A stretch of DNA of 64,000 nucleotides, from contig CAJTUA010000001.1 in the NCBI GenBank assembly GCA_910579615.1, forward strand, positions 62,001-126,000, written 5' to 3'. Position numbers and translations under genes: made by a program. The notes beneath the pieces were generated by a model that saw only the letters and a list, made by a program, of their open reading frames with translations, was not told the origin of the DNA and made no database searches. This document shows, one piece after another, positions 8,176 through 17,433 of the stretch; the first letter of the stretch is position 1; each line of letters starts with the position of its first letter. The DNA comes from an uncultured Lachnospiraceae bacterium (GTDB lineage Bacteria > Bacillota > Clostridia > Lachnospirales > Lachnospiraceae).

Positions 8176-9204
8176 CTACTTTTTAAATATCCCATCCAAC
8201 TGATTCATCAGGCTCTGTAACGATGCCACTACCTTCTCATAATCCATGCGCTTTGGTCCAATAATGCCGACCTTTCCGTAGACCCCCTCCTCAATCTGGT
8301 AGGTTGCGGTCACGACAGCGCAATCTTTCATGGATTCCACCGATGTCTCCTCCCCGATGTAAACCTGAATCCCGTGCTGTTCCCCTGCCTTCTCTGGTAT
8401 CCCCGCCATCAGCTCATTTAACTGCTGCTTTTCCTCAAGCGCGCTCAGAAGGCTGCTCGCCTTCTTTGTGTCATTTAGCTCCGGATATTTTAAAATATTC
8501 GTCGCACCGCTTGTAAAAATCTCAACATCATCCTCCTCGCTGACTGCCTGCGAAATTGCATCAAGGATATCACTGACAATCATGCTGTACTCCTTTGCCT
8601 CCTCCTTCATTTTCTGAATCAGCGGAAGGTTAATCTCCATCAGGTTCAAGCCCTGAAGGCAGGTATTTAACAGAATATTCAGCTTTAAAATCGTCTCCTT
8701 GCCAAGCACCTCCCGCAGCGGGATAATCTTATTTTTGATGAGGTTTCCCTCAAGGACAATCACTGCCAGAAGCTGCGCCTCATCCACCTCGGAGAGCTGA
8801 ATCAGTTTCACCTTTTTACTGCGGTACTGGGGTCCTGTAATCATCGTCGTGTAGTTCGTGTTTACCGCAAGGAGCTTCGCTGCCTGTTTTAAGAGCGTCT
8901 CAAGTTTATCCGCCTTCTCAAGAAGTATTTCCTTCATACTCTCGACCTCTGCGTCCTTCTCCTTTAACATCGAATCCACATAGAGACGGTACCCCTTATC
9001 CGACGGGATGCGCCCTGCTGAGGTATGCGGCTGTACGATATAGCCCATCTCCTCCAAATCCGCCATCTCATTGCGGATGGTCGCGGAACTCAAATTCAAA
9101 TCCGTGTACTTGGAAATCGTTCTTGAGCCAACCGGCTCGCCGGTTTCCAGATAGTTACAGATGATTGCTTTTAGTATTTTCAATTTTCTCTCATCTAATT
9201 CCAT
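8176..9204 (-). CDS. hrcA: Heat-inducible transcription repressor HrcA
   Basis: HrcA represses class I heat-shock genes by binding CIRCE. The 342-residue protein has an N-terminal winged helix (LNLSSATIRNEMADLEEMGY, about residues 37-56) and the conserved HTSAGRIPSDKGYRLYVD block, followed by the GAF-like and dimerisation regions. It is the first gene of hrcA-grpE-dnaK-dnaJ-prmA. A perfect CIRCE lies about 45 bp upstream of its start, directly after a consensus promoter, so it should be autoregulated with the whole operon. Confidence 0.97.
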   Translation of the reverse strand: MELDERKLKILKAIICNYLETGEPVGSRTISKYTDLNLSSATIRNEMADLEEMGYIVQPHTSAGRIPSDKGYRLYVDSMLKEKDAEVESMKEILLEKADKLETLLKQAAKLLAVNTNYTTMITGPQYRSKKVKLIQLSEVDEAQLLAVIVLEGNLIKNKIIPLREVLGKETILKLNILLNTCLQGLNLMEINLPLIQKMKEEAKEYSMIVSDILDAISQAVSEEDDVEIFTSGATNILKYPELNDTKKASSLLSALEEKQQLNELMAGIPEKAGEQHGIQVYIGEETSVESMKDCAVVTATYQIEEGVYGKVGIIGPKRMDYEKVVASLQSLMNQLDGIFKK

Positions 9205-9249
9205 CCATACACCAACCTTTTTGAGTGCCTGCGCCTTCTCCCCGGATTG

Positions 9250-9276
9250 TTAGCACTCGTTTCATTGGAGTGCTAA
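9250..9276. promoter_or_regulatory. CIRCE operator
   Basis: This is a perfect inverted repeat, TTAGCACTC, nine bases, GAGTGCTAA, identical to the consensus HrcA-binding CIRCE. It lies immediately downstream of the hrcA promoter. Confidence 0.98.
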
Positions 9277-9287
9277 CATCTATACAT

Positions 9288-9316
9288 AAAATAGCACTTA
9301 CCCATGCGTTTGTCAA
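9288..9316 (-). promoter_or_regulatory. Sigma-A promoter of hrcA operon
   Basis: TTGACA, a 17-bp spacer and TATTTT on the minus strand. CIRCE begins about 12 bp beyond the -10, placing the operator over or just past the transcription start. Confidence 0.85.
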
Positions 9317-9348
9317 CACTTATTTCTAAACTTTTTATAAAAACGCAC

Positions 9349-9399
9349 AAAAAATGGAAGGGCTGCCGTCTGCGTTCCAGAAAATCCCTTCCATTTTTT
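9349..9399 (-). terminator. Intrinsic terminator after the transglutaminase gene
   Basis: AAAAAATGGAAGGG (9349-9362) pairs perfectly with CCCTTCCATTTTTT (9386-9399). The stem ends in a T-run on both strands. It closes the gpr-to-transglutaminase block. Confidence 0.8.
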
Positions 9400-9436
9400 C
9401 ATTGCATACGCTTCCATCCAAAGAAGCTTTCTTTTT

Positions 9437-11008
9437 TTAATATAGCTTCATCTCAAGTGTCACCTGCAAATATTCCCCGAGCTGCTGCGTGCGGCTTGTA
9501 ATCTCGGAACTCTTCCCCGTTTCCCTTGAGAGGGCATTGGCGGTTGTCTGTATCAGGTTTCCAAACGCCGAGGCATCACCCGCATACAAAATTGTCACCT
9601 CGTATTTCTCTTTCAGCGCACACTCAACTGCCAACTGTACAAATTCCTCCTGCGTCTGCGCAAAAAGCCCATCCTCTACAAATTGCTCCACCTGTTTTTT
9701 GACCACATAATCCTCATACCTGCCGCCCGATGCTTCCGGATAATCCCCATGCTTCCAGATATGGTCCTTTGCCATCACCTCATCTTTCAGCATGAAGTAC
9801 GTGTGGCGGACGTACCCCGGCATATCCTTCCCCGTCACCTGGTCAACCGGGTCATCCCAGGTCACATCCAGATGATACCACGCATCTTCCAGATAAACCA
9901 AATTCCACACATGGCTCTCGCCGTTCGATGTGCCGTAAATCAACTGATTTTTCATGCCAAGCACATCCAGGAATAGCTTCATCGTTTCTGCGTAGCCCTG
10001 GCAGACCGCCGAGCCATCAAACAGGGTATTTGCGATGGAAAACCTCGTATAAGTCGTATCGTAGGCAGTATTTAGCACAATATAGTCATGGATTGCCCGG
10101 ATTTTTTCAATCTCTTCCATTTCGTCCGTCACGGTAAGCTCCAAAACCTCATGCGCCTTCCTGGCTATCTTTTCATCCTGCTTTGCCAGCCCGTCATAAA
10201 TACCGTATTTGGCCGCCGCCAAAAGGGAATTTCCAACCTTTATCTGCCCAACATATTCATAATCCGCAATCTTTACCGTAATCTGCGCACTCCCCGGAGC
10301 ATTTGCCTGCAGATTGCCATTCTTATCCACCGAGACAACGGATGGATTGCTGCTTGCAAAGGAAATCCCCTTGTACTTCTTTCCGGAGAGGTCAACCGCC
10401 CCCTTCTGCCCGGACTCCATGCGCGGTAGCACAATGGACGGCGTACTGACCCGGACGGTACAGGTAAGCTTCATCCCGCCGATGGTTGCCGTCACCTTCG
10501 CGCTCCCCGGTTTTAAGAAAGAAAGCTTTCCCTTTGAGGAAACCTTGACCACTGAAGAATCCGAGCTTTTGTACGTGACCTTGCGCTCTGTCCCGGAGAC
10601 GGAAAGCTGATATGTATTTCCGACCCGCGCCGTCAGCTTTGTCTGGTTTAAGCGCGGAGCCTCCACCGTCACCCTGCACTTGTATTCTGTTTTGTCAACC
10701 ATTGCCCGCACAACCGTGCTGCCCGCAGAAACGCCCTCCACAACACCGTTTTCCGTCACCGTGGCAACCTTTTTGTCATCCACGCTCCAGGTCACCTTTT
10801 TGTAGCTTCCCTTCACGGTCAGGGCAGAGCGCTCCCCCTTGCTGATGGTAATTTCGGTTTTGCTTAACGAATTCTGTGCGGCATCCGCCACAATCCATTC
10901 CCCTGCCGAAAAGGAGGGCATGACTTCCCCTTTGTGCGCGGACAGGAATCCCGCCAGTGCCAGAACCAGCAACCGCTTCTGCCATCTATATTTTATATTG
11001 TATTTCAT
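9437..11008 (-). CDS. Secreted BIG2 (Ig-like) and transglutaminase-like protein
   Basis: The protein has about 523 residues. A signal-type N-terminus (KRLLVLALAGFLSAH) is followed by about three bacterial Ig-like BIG2 repeats (for example VTWSVDDKKVATVTENGVVE). A C-terminal transglutaminase/protease-like domain carries a Cys-His-Asp triad in GSAVCQGYAETMK, ESHVWNLV and YHLDVTWDD. It is predicted to be exported and to act at the cell surface, possibly in adhesion or crosslinking. The start MKYNIKYRW is chosen because GGAGG lies about 14 bp upstream; the open frame extends back to a GTG that overlaps the hemW stop. The substrate is unknown. Confidence 0.85.
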   Translation of the reverse strand: MKYNIKYRWQKRLLVLALAGFLSAHKGEVMPSFSAGEWIVADAAQNSLSKTEITISKGERSALTVKGSYKKVTWSVDDKKVATVTENGVVEGVSAGSTVVRAMVDKTEYKCRVTVEAPRLNQTKLTARVGNTYQLSVSGTERKVTYKSSDSSVVKVSSKGKLSFLKPGSAKVTATIGGMKLTCTVRVSTPSIVLPRMESGQKGAVDLSGKKYKGISFASSNPSVVSVDKNGNLQANAPGSAQITVKIADYEYVGQIKVGNSLLAAAKYGIYDGLAKQDEKIARKAHEVLELTVTDEMEEIEKIRAIHDYIVLNTAYDTTYTRFSIANTLFDGSAVCQGYAETMKLFLDVLGMKNQLIYGTSNGESHVWNLVYLEDAWYHLDVTWDDPVDQVTGKDMPGYVRHTYFMLKDEVMAKDHIWKHGDYPEASGGRYEDYVVKKQVEQFVEDGLFAQTQEEFVQLAVECALKEKYEVTILYAGDASAFGNLIQTTANALSRETGKSSEITSRTQQLGEYLQVTLEMKLY

Positions 11009-11067
11009 CTTCGTTTTCAATCCTCCCATTTGCCCGCATATGTGAAAATAAAGAATGCGAAAGCACA

Positions 11068-12294
11068 TCACACATCCAGCAAAAAATCACAAAAAACCAT
11101 GTTGCTCACATCAATCCCCCGCTCGGTCAAAAACACACGACCGCCCTCTTGCATCAATAGCCCAAGACCAAGGTATTTCTTTAACACAGCGCCGTAAACC
11201 TCCTCCATCGTCCTGCCAAAACGGCGGTGAAACTCTTCCTTTGAAACTCCGCGCATCATGCGCAGCCCGAGGAACATAAATTCCTCCATCCTGTCCTTCT
11301 CGGAAAGCAAAACCGACTGCGTCCGCACGCTAAGCCCCCTTTGCACCCGGTCTTTGTAAACGGAAAACTCCCGCTCGTTCGTATGGCGGCAACCGCAAAA
11401 CAGCGAGGCAGCGCCAACGCCAAAACCGATATACTCCGTGCCATCCCAGTAGCAAATATTATGCCTGCATTCCCTGCCCGGCATGGCGTAGTTTGAAATC
11501 TCATAGCGGTGATACCCCGCCCCGCGCAAGATTTCCCCGGTACGGGCATACATTTCACGCTCCGCATCCTCATCAGGAAGTGGTTCCGCTATAGGTACAC
11601 TCGTCTTTCCTTCCCCTGCCCGCGGTTCACAAAAGCCCCCGCTCTCCCGCCTTCCTTCCCCATACATCTCATAGAACGGCGTTCCTTCCTCCAGAATCAG
11701 GCTGTACGCCGAAATATGTTCCGGGCGCAGCATAATCACCTGCTGCAGCGTCCGCTCGTAAGAGAAGGTTGTCTGCCCCGGCAGCGCGCTCATAATGTCA
11801 ACATTCACATTGCCAAACCCTGCCTCACGCACAAGACGGTAAGTAGAAAGAAAATCCTCCCATGTATGAATCCGCCCAAGCAACGCCAATTCATGGTTGT
11901 CCGCGGACTGCAGCCCAAGGCTTAAACGGTTCACACCCGCCCTGCGGTATTCCAAAAGCTTATCCTTTGTCAGCGTCCCTGGATTGCATTCCACGGTAAT
12001 TTCCGCGCCGGCACCAAAGGCAAAGCATTGCCGCAATACCGCAAGAATCCCTTCAAGCTGCCCTTCCTTTAGCAGCGACGGCGTGCCCCCGCCAAAAAAC
12101 ACAGAGCAGACCTCATACCGCGAAAGACATCCGCAAACATCCTCCCTCTGCGCGATATTTTGTATTTCCTGCCGGACTGCCCGCACGTAAGCCTCTTTTT
12201 CCCCGTCCGCCGCAGGCATGGACAAAAAATCACAGTAACGGCATTTCCTCACGCAAAAAGGAATGTGCACATAAAGCGCCAATCTAGTTTTCAT
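11068..12294 (-). CDS. hemW: Radical SAM protein HemW
   Basis: This 408-residue protein has the radical SAM cluster motif CVRKCRYC (Cys14, Cys18, Cys21), then FFGGGTPSLL and NRLSLGLQSADNHELALLGRIHT-type blocks and a HemN C-terminal domain. It resembles coproporphyrinogen oxidase, but HemW proteins act as heme chaperones. Its location directly after lepA is the standard arrangement; the two genes overlap by 11 bp. An insertion of roughly 20 residues (GEGRRESGGFCEPRAGEG) in the middle is not typical. Confidence 0.93.
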   Translation of the reverse strand: MKTRLALYVHIPFCVRKCRYCDFLSMPAADGEKEAYVRAVRQEIQNIAQREDVCGCLSRYEVCSVFFGGGTPSLLKEGQLEGILAVLRQCFAFGAGAEITVECNPGTLTKDKLLEYRRAGVNRLSLGLQSADNHELALLGRIHTWEDFLSTYRLVREAGFGNVNVDIMSALPGQTTFSYERTLQQVIMLRPEHISAYSLILEEGTPFYEMYGEGRRESGGFCEPRAGEGKTSVPIAEPLPDEDAEREMYARTGEILRGAGYHRYEISNYAMPGRECRHNICYWDGTEYIGFGVGAASLFCGCRHTNEREFSVYKDRVQRGLSVRTQSVLLSEKDRMEEFMFLGLRMMRGVSKEEFHRRFGRTMEEVYGAVLKKYLGLGLLMQEGGRVFLTERGIDVSNMVFCDFLLDV

Positions 12295-14095
12295 CCAATT
12301 TCAACACGCTCATAAACGCCTTCTGCGGAATCTCGACATTCCCGACCTGGCGCATGCGCTTCTTCCCCTCCTTCTGTTTTTCCAAAAGCTTCTTCTTGCG
12401 TGTAATATCGCCGCCATAACATTTTGCCAGGACATCCTTGCGCATTGCCTTGACCGTTTCGCGCGCGATAATCTTGCTGCCGACCGCCGCCTGGATTGGA
12501 ATCTCAAAGAGCTGGCGCGGAATCTCCTCCTTGAGTTTCTCGCACATCCGCCTCCCGCGCTCGTATGCCGTCGCCTCCGGCACAATAAAGGAAAGTGCAT
12601 CGACTTCCTCCTTGTTCACCAAAATATCAAGCTTCACTAGCTCCGCCCTCTCATAGCCCTTCAGCTCATAATCAAACGAGGCATATCCTTTTGAGCGCGA
12701 CTTAAGCGCATCAAAGAAATCATAAATAATCTCGTTGAGCGGCAGCTCATACTTTAACAGCGCGCGCGTCGTTTCCATATATTCCATGCCAAGATACACC
12801 CCGCGCCTCTCCTGGCAAAGCTTCATAATCGCGCCGACAAACTCCGTCGTAACCATGATTTCCGCGCTTACAACCGGCTCCTCCATATAATCAATCTCCG
12901 ACGGGTCCGGAAGGTTTGACGGGTTGGTAATCTCAATCTGTTCCCCGTTGGTCTTGTACACTTTATAGATAACGCTTGGCGCCGTTGTCACAAGGTCTAA
13001 ATTGTATTCCCTCTCAAGCCGCTCCTGGATAATCTCAAGATGCAAAAGCCCCAGGAAACCACAGCGGAACCCAAAGCCCAGCGCCACCGAAGTCTCCGGC
13101 TCAAACTGCAATGCCGCGTCGTTGAGCTGAAGCTTTTCGAGTGCATCCCGCAAATCCGGATATTTCGCACCGTCCGCGGGATACATGCCACAGTAAACCA
13201 TCGAATTTACCTTCTTGTAGCCCGGAAGTGCCTCCGCACATGGTGCCTCCGCGTTCGTTACCGTATCGCCGACGCGCGTATCCTTCACATTTTTAAGGCT
13301 CGCCGTAATATAGCCTACCATGCCTGCCGAAAGTTCCTCGCACGGCAAAAACTGCCCTGGCGCAAACGTGCCAAGCTCCACAACCTCCGCCGTCGCCCCG
13401 GTCGCCATCATCTTAATCGGCGTTCCCCTTTTCACGGTTCCCTCCATCACACGGCAGAAAATAATCACACCCTTGTAGGAATCATACACCGAATCAAAAA
13501 TCAGCGCCTTTAACGGGCTGTCCAGACTTCCGCGCGGCGCCGGGATATGGTTTACCACCGCCTCAAGCACATCCTCGATATTTAACCCGGTCTTTGCGGA
13601 AATCATTGGCGCATCCTGCGCGTCAAGCCCGATGACATCCTCAATCTCCGCCTTCACACGCTCCGGGTCGGCACTCGGCAAATCAATTTTATTGATGACC
13701 GGGACAATGTCCAGATTGTGGTCAAGTGCCAGGTAAACATTCGCCAGGGTCTGCGCCTCAATGCCCTGCGCCGCATCCACGACAAGCAGCGCACCCTCGC
13801 ACGCGGCTAGGCTGCGCGACACCTCGTAATTAAAATCGACATGCCCCGGCGTATCAATCAGGTTGAAAATATATTCCTCCCCATCCTTTGCGCGGTAGAC
13901 CGTGCGCACGGTCTGCGCCTTGATTGTAATGCCGCGCTCGCGCTCAAGCTCCATATTGTCAAGCACCTGCGCCTGCATCTCCCGGCTTGTAAGCAGGCCC
14001 GTCTGTTCGATAATACGGTCCGCCAGGGTTGACTTTCCGTGGTCAATATGCGCAATAATGCAAAAATTTCGTATCTTGCTCTGATCCATCGCCAT
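12284..14095 (-). CDS. lepA: Elongation factor 4 (LepA)
   Basis: LepA is a ribosome-associated GTPase that back-translocates or remodels stalled ribosomes. The P-loop AHIDHGKST is at residues 15-23, the G2/G3 blocks are RERGITIKAQTV and DTPGHVDF, and the lysine-rich LepA C-terminal domain ends with GNVEIPQKAFMSVLKLDEN. The start is set at MAMDQSKIRN after GGGGAAATAC; an upstream ATG at 14107 and a downstream ATG at 14089 are alternatives. It has its own promoter at 14282-14310 and is followed by overlapping hemW. Confidence 0.96.
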   Translation of the reverse strand: MAMDQSKIRNFCIIAHIDHGKSTLADRIIEQTGLLTSREMQAQVLDNMELERERGITIKAQTVRTVYRAKDGEEYIFNLIDTPGHVDFNYEVSRSLAACEGALLVVDAAQGIEAQTLANVYLALDHNLDIVPVINKIDLPSADPERVKAEIEDVIGLDAQDAPMISAKTGLNIEDVLEAVVNHIPAPRGSLDSPLKALIFDSVYDSYKGVIIFCRVMEGTVKRGTPIKMMATGATAEVVELGTFAPGQFLPCEELSAGMVGYITASLKNVKDTRVGDTVTNAEAPCAEALPGYKKVNSMVYCGMYPADGAKYPDLRDALEKLQLNDAALQFEPETSVALGFGFRCGFLGLLHLEIIQERLEREYNLDLVTTAPSVIYKVYKTNGEQIEITNPSNLPDPSEIDYMEEPVVSAEIMVTTEFVGAIMKLCQERRGVYLGMEYMETTRALLKYELPLNEIIYDFFDALKSRSKGYASFDYELKGYERAELVKLDILVNKEEVDALSFIVPEATAYERGRRMCEKLKEEIPRQLFEIPIQAAVGSKIIARETVKAMRKDVLAKCYGGDITRKKKLLEKQKEGKKRMRQVGNVEIPQKAFMSVLKLDEN

Positions 14096-14281
14096 GTATT
14101 TCCCCATTTCCGCAGGCAGGACAGTCCGCTAAGGCAATGCCCCTTTGCCATCTGCCACTTTCCCGCTTATTCCTTATCCCATCCACCGCACACGGTAAAA
14201 ACATAATGCCTGCGGCAGCGGTCCAAAATCCGGACGGGCTTAAAACCCTATCAAAATCCGGATTTTTTCTCAATTACGGTC

Positions 14282-14310
14282 ATTGTAACATAAAATAAAG
14301 CATTTGTAAA
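14282..14310 (-). promoter_or_regulatory. Sigma-A promoter of lepA-hemW
   Basis: TTTACA, a 17-bp spacer and TACAAT. The leader of about 180 nt contains two copies of TCCGGATTTTG about 21 nt apart and a short hairpin. Confidence 0.8.
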
Positions 14311-14342
14311 TTTTTTTGTGCGCCTGGCCGCCGGGATTTTTA

Positions 14343-15770
14343 TCACGACCCGCGCAGTACCATATCCAGAATCTGTGCAAGCGGCTCCATCGCATTGTAA
14401 GCTTCCTCCACCGTATTCTGGTCGGTGCCAAGCTCAATCAGCATACAGCGCTCCCTGAAATGTTGGTTGTAACGGTAATTTTTCAAATAAATCCGGAACA
14501 TTAAATTCGGGAAAAGCACCCTTCCAATCAGGTTGGTCTGCAGGCTGAACGCAAGGTTTCCGGAAAGGTTCGGGTTGTCAAGATAATCGATTGGTCCGGA
14601 AGCATTGCGGCAAAGACCGTTAAAGAGCATCACCTGCGCGGTTGGCTTGCCATTGACTGTCGCGACGCGCTTCGCCCCACTGTCACGGTGCAAATCAATA
14701 ATCACCTCCACCTCCGGATGCTTTTCCAAAAAAGCCTCAATCTCCGGCCTTGCCGTGCTGTAGGCAGCATTGCGGTTGTCCTTGCCGTCCTTTCTGTCAT
14801 ACGCCGTCATATCATGGTACACGGTGTAACCATAACCGCGCAGATATTCCGCAAGCTTTTCCCCCGGTCCCCTGACCGTATCCATCACTTCCCCCTGCCT
14901 GCTGTCGGCAAAAGCTTCCGAGGCGTGCGTGTGGTAAATCAGAATCTGGTAGCCATCCTCTTTTGCGGGCGCAATCGAAAGGTCCCTTAAAATCAGCTCC
15001 TCGCCATTGAAAAGTTCCGGCAGCGTGCTTGTGATGGAATCGACAATGTAGTATGTAGAAAGCAAATAATCCGGATTCGCAAGATCTGGGACAGAATAGT
15101 TATTTTCAAGCAAAAGCCTTGACCTTAGAGCCTCCTTTCCCGCAGAAATCGGTTCATCCACCACGGGAATCTGCGCCACCGCCTCAACCTCGCCTTTTGC
15201 ATAGGAAACCGGAAGATAGTTCCCGTGCGCCGCATTTTCCGACATCACACTCTCAAGCAGGCCTTCGGTAATTTGCACATTCATCTCTTCGGATGCCTGC
15301 AATTCCCCCCCAGTGTCTGTCTCATTCTTGCCAATTGCTGTATTTCCCGCATCTTCCACACTCCCCGTATTCTTATCCTTTTCTGTATCTGCCCCATCCT
15401 TCCCATCGCTGCCCTTTTCTATGGATTCCCCGCCATGCTCCCCTTCCTTCTTCTCCCATAAAAGCGCCAAAGTCTCGTCCGCCTCCGGCGCTGCCGCAAG
15501 CATATAGCGGCTATGGTCAAGCACCCACTCCGAAATCCAGCGAAACGGTCCGCGCTCCTCCTCCTTAAACTGGAGATAGGAAAACAGGGAACGGTCTTCT
15601 AACAAAAGCCCTTCCCCAATCCGCGCTGGCCACTCCGCCTCCTGGGGTAAGAGCTTCCTGCTGATGGACTGTACCAGTCCCGCCACCGCCCGCAGCCCAA
15701 ACACCAAAAGTGCGGTGCCACAAAAAAGCACCAACGCCTTTTTCCATTTTTCCTTCTGCCTGCGTCCCAT
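14343..15770 (-). CDS. spoIIP: Stage II sporulation protein P
   Basis: SpoIIP is the amidase/endopeptidase that, with SpoIID and SpoIIM, thins septal peptidoglycan during engulfment. A single N-terminal membrane segment (ALVLFCGTALLVFGLRAVAGL) is followed by a long variable region. The catalytic domain contains LIYHTHASEAF and VEVIIDLHRDSG, with zinc-binding His and Glu. The start MGRRQKEK follows AAGGGTGGAT; an ATG 39 bp upstream is possible. The stretch between the membrane helix and the catalytic domain includes a Gly/Asp/Lys-rich low-complexity segment of about 50 residues. The gene follows gpr directly, a common clostridial pair. Confidence 0.93.
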   Translation of the reverse strand: MGRRQKEKWKKALVLFCGTALLVFGLRAVAGLVQSISRKLLPQEAEWPARIGEGLLLEDRSLFSYLQFKEEERGPFRWISEWVLDHSRYMLAAAPEADETLALLWEKKEGEHGGESIEKGSDGKDGADTEKDKNTGSVEDAGNTAIGKNETDTGGELQASEEMNVQITEGLLESVMSENAAHGNYLPVSYAKGEVEAVAQIPVVDEPISAGKEALRSRLLLENNYSVPDLANPDYLLSTYYIVDSITSTLPELFNGEELILRDLSIAPAKEDGYQILIYHTHASEAFADSRQGEVMDTVRGPGEKLAEYLRGYGYTVYHDMTAYDRKDGKDNRNAAYSTARPEIEAFLEKHPEVEVIIDLHRDSGAKRVATVNGKPTAQVMLFNGLCRNASGPIDYLDNPNLSGNLAFSLQTNLIGRVLFPNLMFRIYLKNYRYNQHFRERCMLIELGTDQNTVEEAYNAMEPLAQILDMVLRGS

Positions 15771-15827
15771 ATCCACCCTTCTTTCCATTTCATTGCAGCC
15801 ACCCGGCATCGGATATTAAAAATAATA

Positions 15828-16769
15828 TTAGATATTAAAAAAACAATAGTTGATTGCCTCCGAGATTGTCCGGCTCATCTGATGAATTTCCTCGTCAATG
15901 GATTTCGGCGTAACAAACATGGTGTTCATTTTGCGCATGTCCTCCACTCCCTGCAAAAAAAGCCCAATTTCCTTTTTCTCAAACCCCTGGTCTTTTAGCA
16001 GCTCCTCCATCGAATCCCGCACAATCGTCACGGCATCCACAACCGTCGGCACGCCGATTGCAATGACCGGGCAGCCCACACTCTCCTTGTTTAAGGATTT
16101 CCGGTTATTCCCGATGCCCGCACCGGGACATATCCCCGTATCCGTCAGCTGTACAGTCGTGTTCAGCCGCTCCACGCTCCGCGCTGCAAGCGCATCAACC
16201 ACGAGAACCAAATCGGGGGCAATCCGCCGCACAATCCCCTGTATGATTTCCGCCGCCTCCATCCCGGTCTGCCCCATCACCCCTGGTGCCACCGCACTTA
16301 AGGAAACCTCCGGTTCGTCTTTTCCCTTGTCCAACTGTTCATTCAAAAAACCTTCCCCATATTCCCGCAAAAGATGCCTTGTCACAAAAAGCTGGTCGGT
16401 CACCAGCGGTCCGAGCGAATCCGGTGTCACCTCGCGGTTCCCAAGCCCTGTTACCAGAACCTGGCGGATTTTTTTATCCGCACACAATAGCCCTAACTGC
16501 CTGCCTACCTCCTCGCTCACCCTCCTGCGCTTCGCCTCCTCCCCGGAAAACAGCTTTGCCGCCTCGATGGTAATATATGTGCCAACCGGCTTTCGCATCA
16601 CCTTTGCGCCGTGCTCATCCAGAATTTCTACCTTTGTCACCCGCATCTTCCCATCCTCACAGAAATCTTCCGTGAGTGCCACGCCCTGTACTTCAACGTC
16701 ATCCTCCGTGAACCTCTCTTGCATCTCAAGCGCCAAATCTGTCCGTATTTCCCGAATTTCCCCTTCCAT
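15828..16769 (-). CDS. gpr: Germination protease GPR
   Basis: GPR is the aspartate-type protease that degrades small acid-soluble spore proteins at germination. The 313-residue protein has the DLALEMQERF start region, TGLGNREVTPDSLGPLV, the VDALAARSVERLNTTVQLTDTGI core and GAGIGNNRK. GPR is normally made as a zymogen in the forespore under sigma-F/G; no convincing forespore promoter could be assigned here. The start follows AGAGAGGAAGGGCATAGT. A degenerate copy of the dispersed element lies just upstream. Confidence 0.96.
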   Translation of the reverse strand: MEGEIREIRTDLALEMQERFTEDDVEVQGVALTEDFCEDGKMRVTKVEILDEHGAKVMRKPVGTYITIEAAKLFSGEEAKRRRVSEEVGRQLGLLCADKKIRQVLVTGLGNREVTPDSLGPLVTDQLFVTRHLLREYGEGFLNEQLDKGKDEPEVSLSAVAPGVMGQTGMEAAEIIQGIVRRIAPDLVLVVDALAARSVERLNTTVQLTDTGICPGAGIGNNRKSLNKESVGCPVIAIGVPTVVDAVTIVRDSMEELLKDQGFEKKEIGLFLQGVEDMRKMNTMFVTPKSIDEEIHQMSRTISEAINYCFFNI

Positions 16770-16806
16770 ACTATGCCCTTCCTCTCTTTTTTATTCTTCG
16801 TTTTCT

Positions 16807-16868
16807 ATTCCGCATATGCCCTTCTGGTGCTTTCCACCAAAAAAGCCATCCTCGCCCATACGCTGCTT
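16807..16868 (-). repeat. Dispersed structured element, degenerate copy 6 (upstream of gpr)
   Basis: The ATTCCGCATATGCCCTT end closely matches the AGTTCCGCATATGCCCTT end of copy 4. The other end, CCCATACGCTGCTT, resembles the usual arm plus TGCTGTTTT. Arm complementarity is about 7 of 10. The interior is replaced by a small GGTGCTTTCCACC hairpin. It is the only copy not between two co-directional genes. Confidence 0.45.
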
Positions 16869-16929
16869 ATGGTTATCCGCACTCCCATTTAGCTTGTGCA
16901 ATTTTCTATAAATTTATGCAGTTTTTCTC

Positions 16930-16958
16930 TTGACATCCACCCGGAAATGATTTATTAT
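16930..16958 (+). promoter_or_regulatory. Sigma-A promoter of rpsT
   Basis: TTGACA, 17 bp, TATTAT. The leader of about 80 nt contains a small TCCGTGTCCGGA hairpin. Confidence 0.88.
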
Positions 16959-17047
16959 CTAGGAGTATGTTTTTCAGGAAACGTCCGTGTCCGGATTCCT
17001 GGGAGACTCTCATGCGAAAAAACAAATATTGTTTGGAGGTGTACGAG

Positions 17048-17311
17048 TTGGCAAATATTAAATCCGCTAAGAAAAGAATCTTAGTTATCGAAACAAAAAC
17101 CTTAAGAAATAAGATGGTAAAATCCAGAGTAAAGACTTTGGTAAAGAAGGTTGACGCTGCGGTTGCTGCCGCAGACAAGAATGCTGCAACCGCTGCCTTA
17201 AAGAACGCTGTTGTTGCGATTGACAAGGCTGCCGCAAAGGGTATTTTCCACAAAAATACCGCTGCAAGAAAAGTTTCCAGACTGGCCAAGGCGGTCAACA
17301 AGCTTGCATAA
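17048..17311 (+). CDS. rpsT: 30S ribosomal protein S20
   Basis: This 87-residue basic primary-binding protein of the 30S subunit starts ANIKSAKKRILVIETKTLRN after a TTG initiator, with GGAGG 9 bp upstream. TTG is supported by the ribosome-binding site and the conserved N-terminus; upstream in-frame ATG codons lie in the leader. It stands alone between its own promoter and a strong terminator, divergent from gpr, as is usual in Firmicutes. Confidence 0.97.
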   Translation: MANIKSAKKRILVIETKTLRNKMVKSRVKTLVKKVDAAVAAADKNAATAALKNAVVAIDKAAAKGIFHKNTAARKVSRLAKAVNKLA

Positions 17312-17324
17312 GTCCGAGTTAAAA

Positions 17325-17363
17325 ACATCCCGCAGGACGAACCCACCTGCGGGATGTTTTTTT
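17325..17363 (+). terminator. Intrinsic terminator of rpsT
   Basis: A 12-bp perfect stem, ACATCCCGCAGG with CCTGCGGGATGT, around a 9-nt loop, followed by six T. Confidence 0.95.
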
Positions 17364-17433
17364 ATGCATGGGGCGCGAATGTGCATAAATGCACCCGGAA
17401 GTTATCCGTATTAGGGCACGCGCCACGCCCCTG

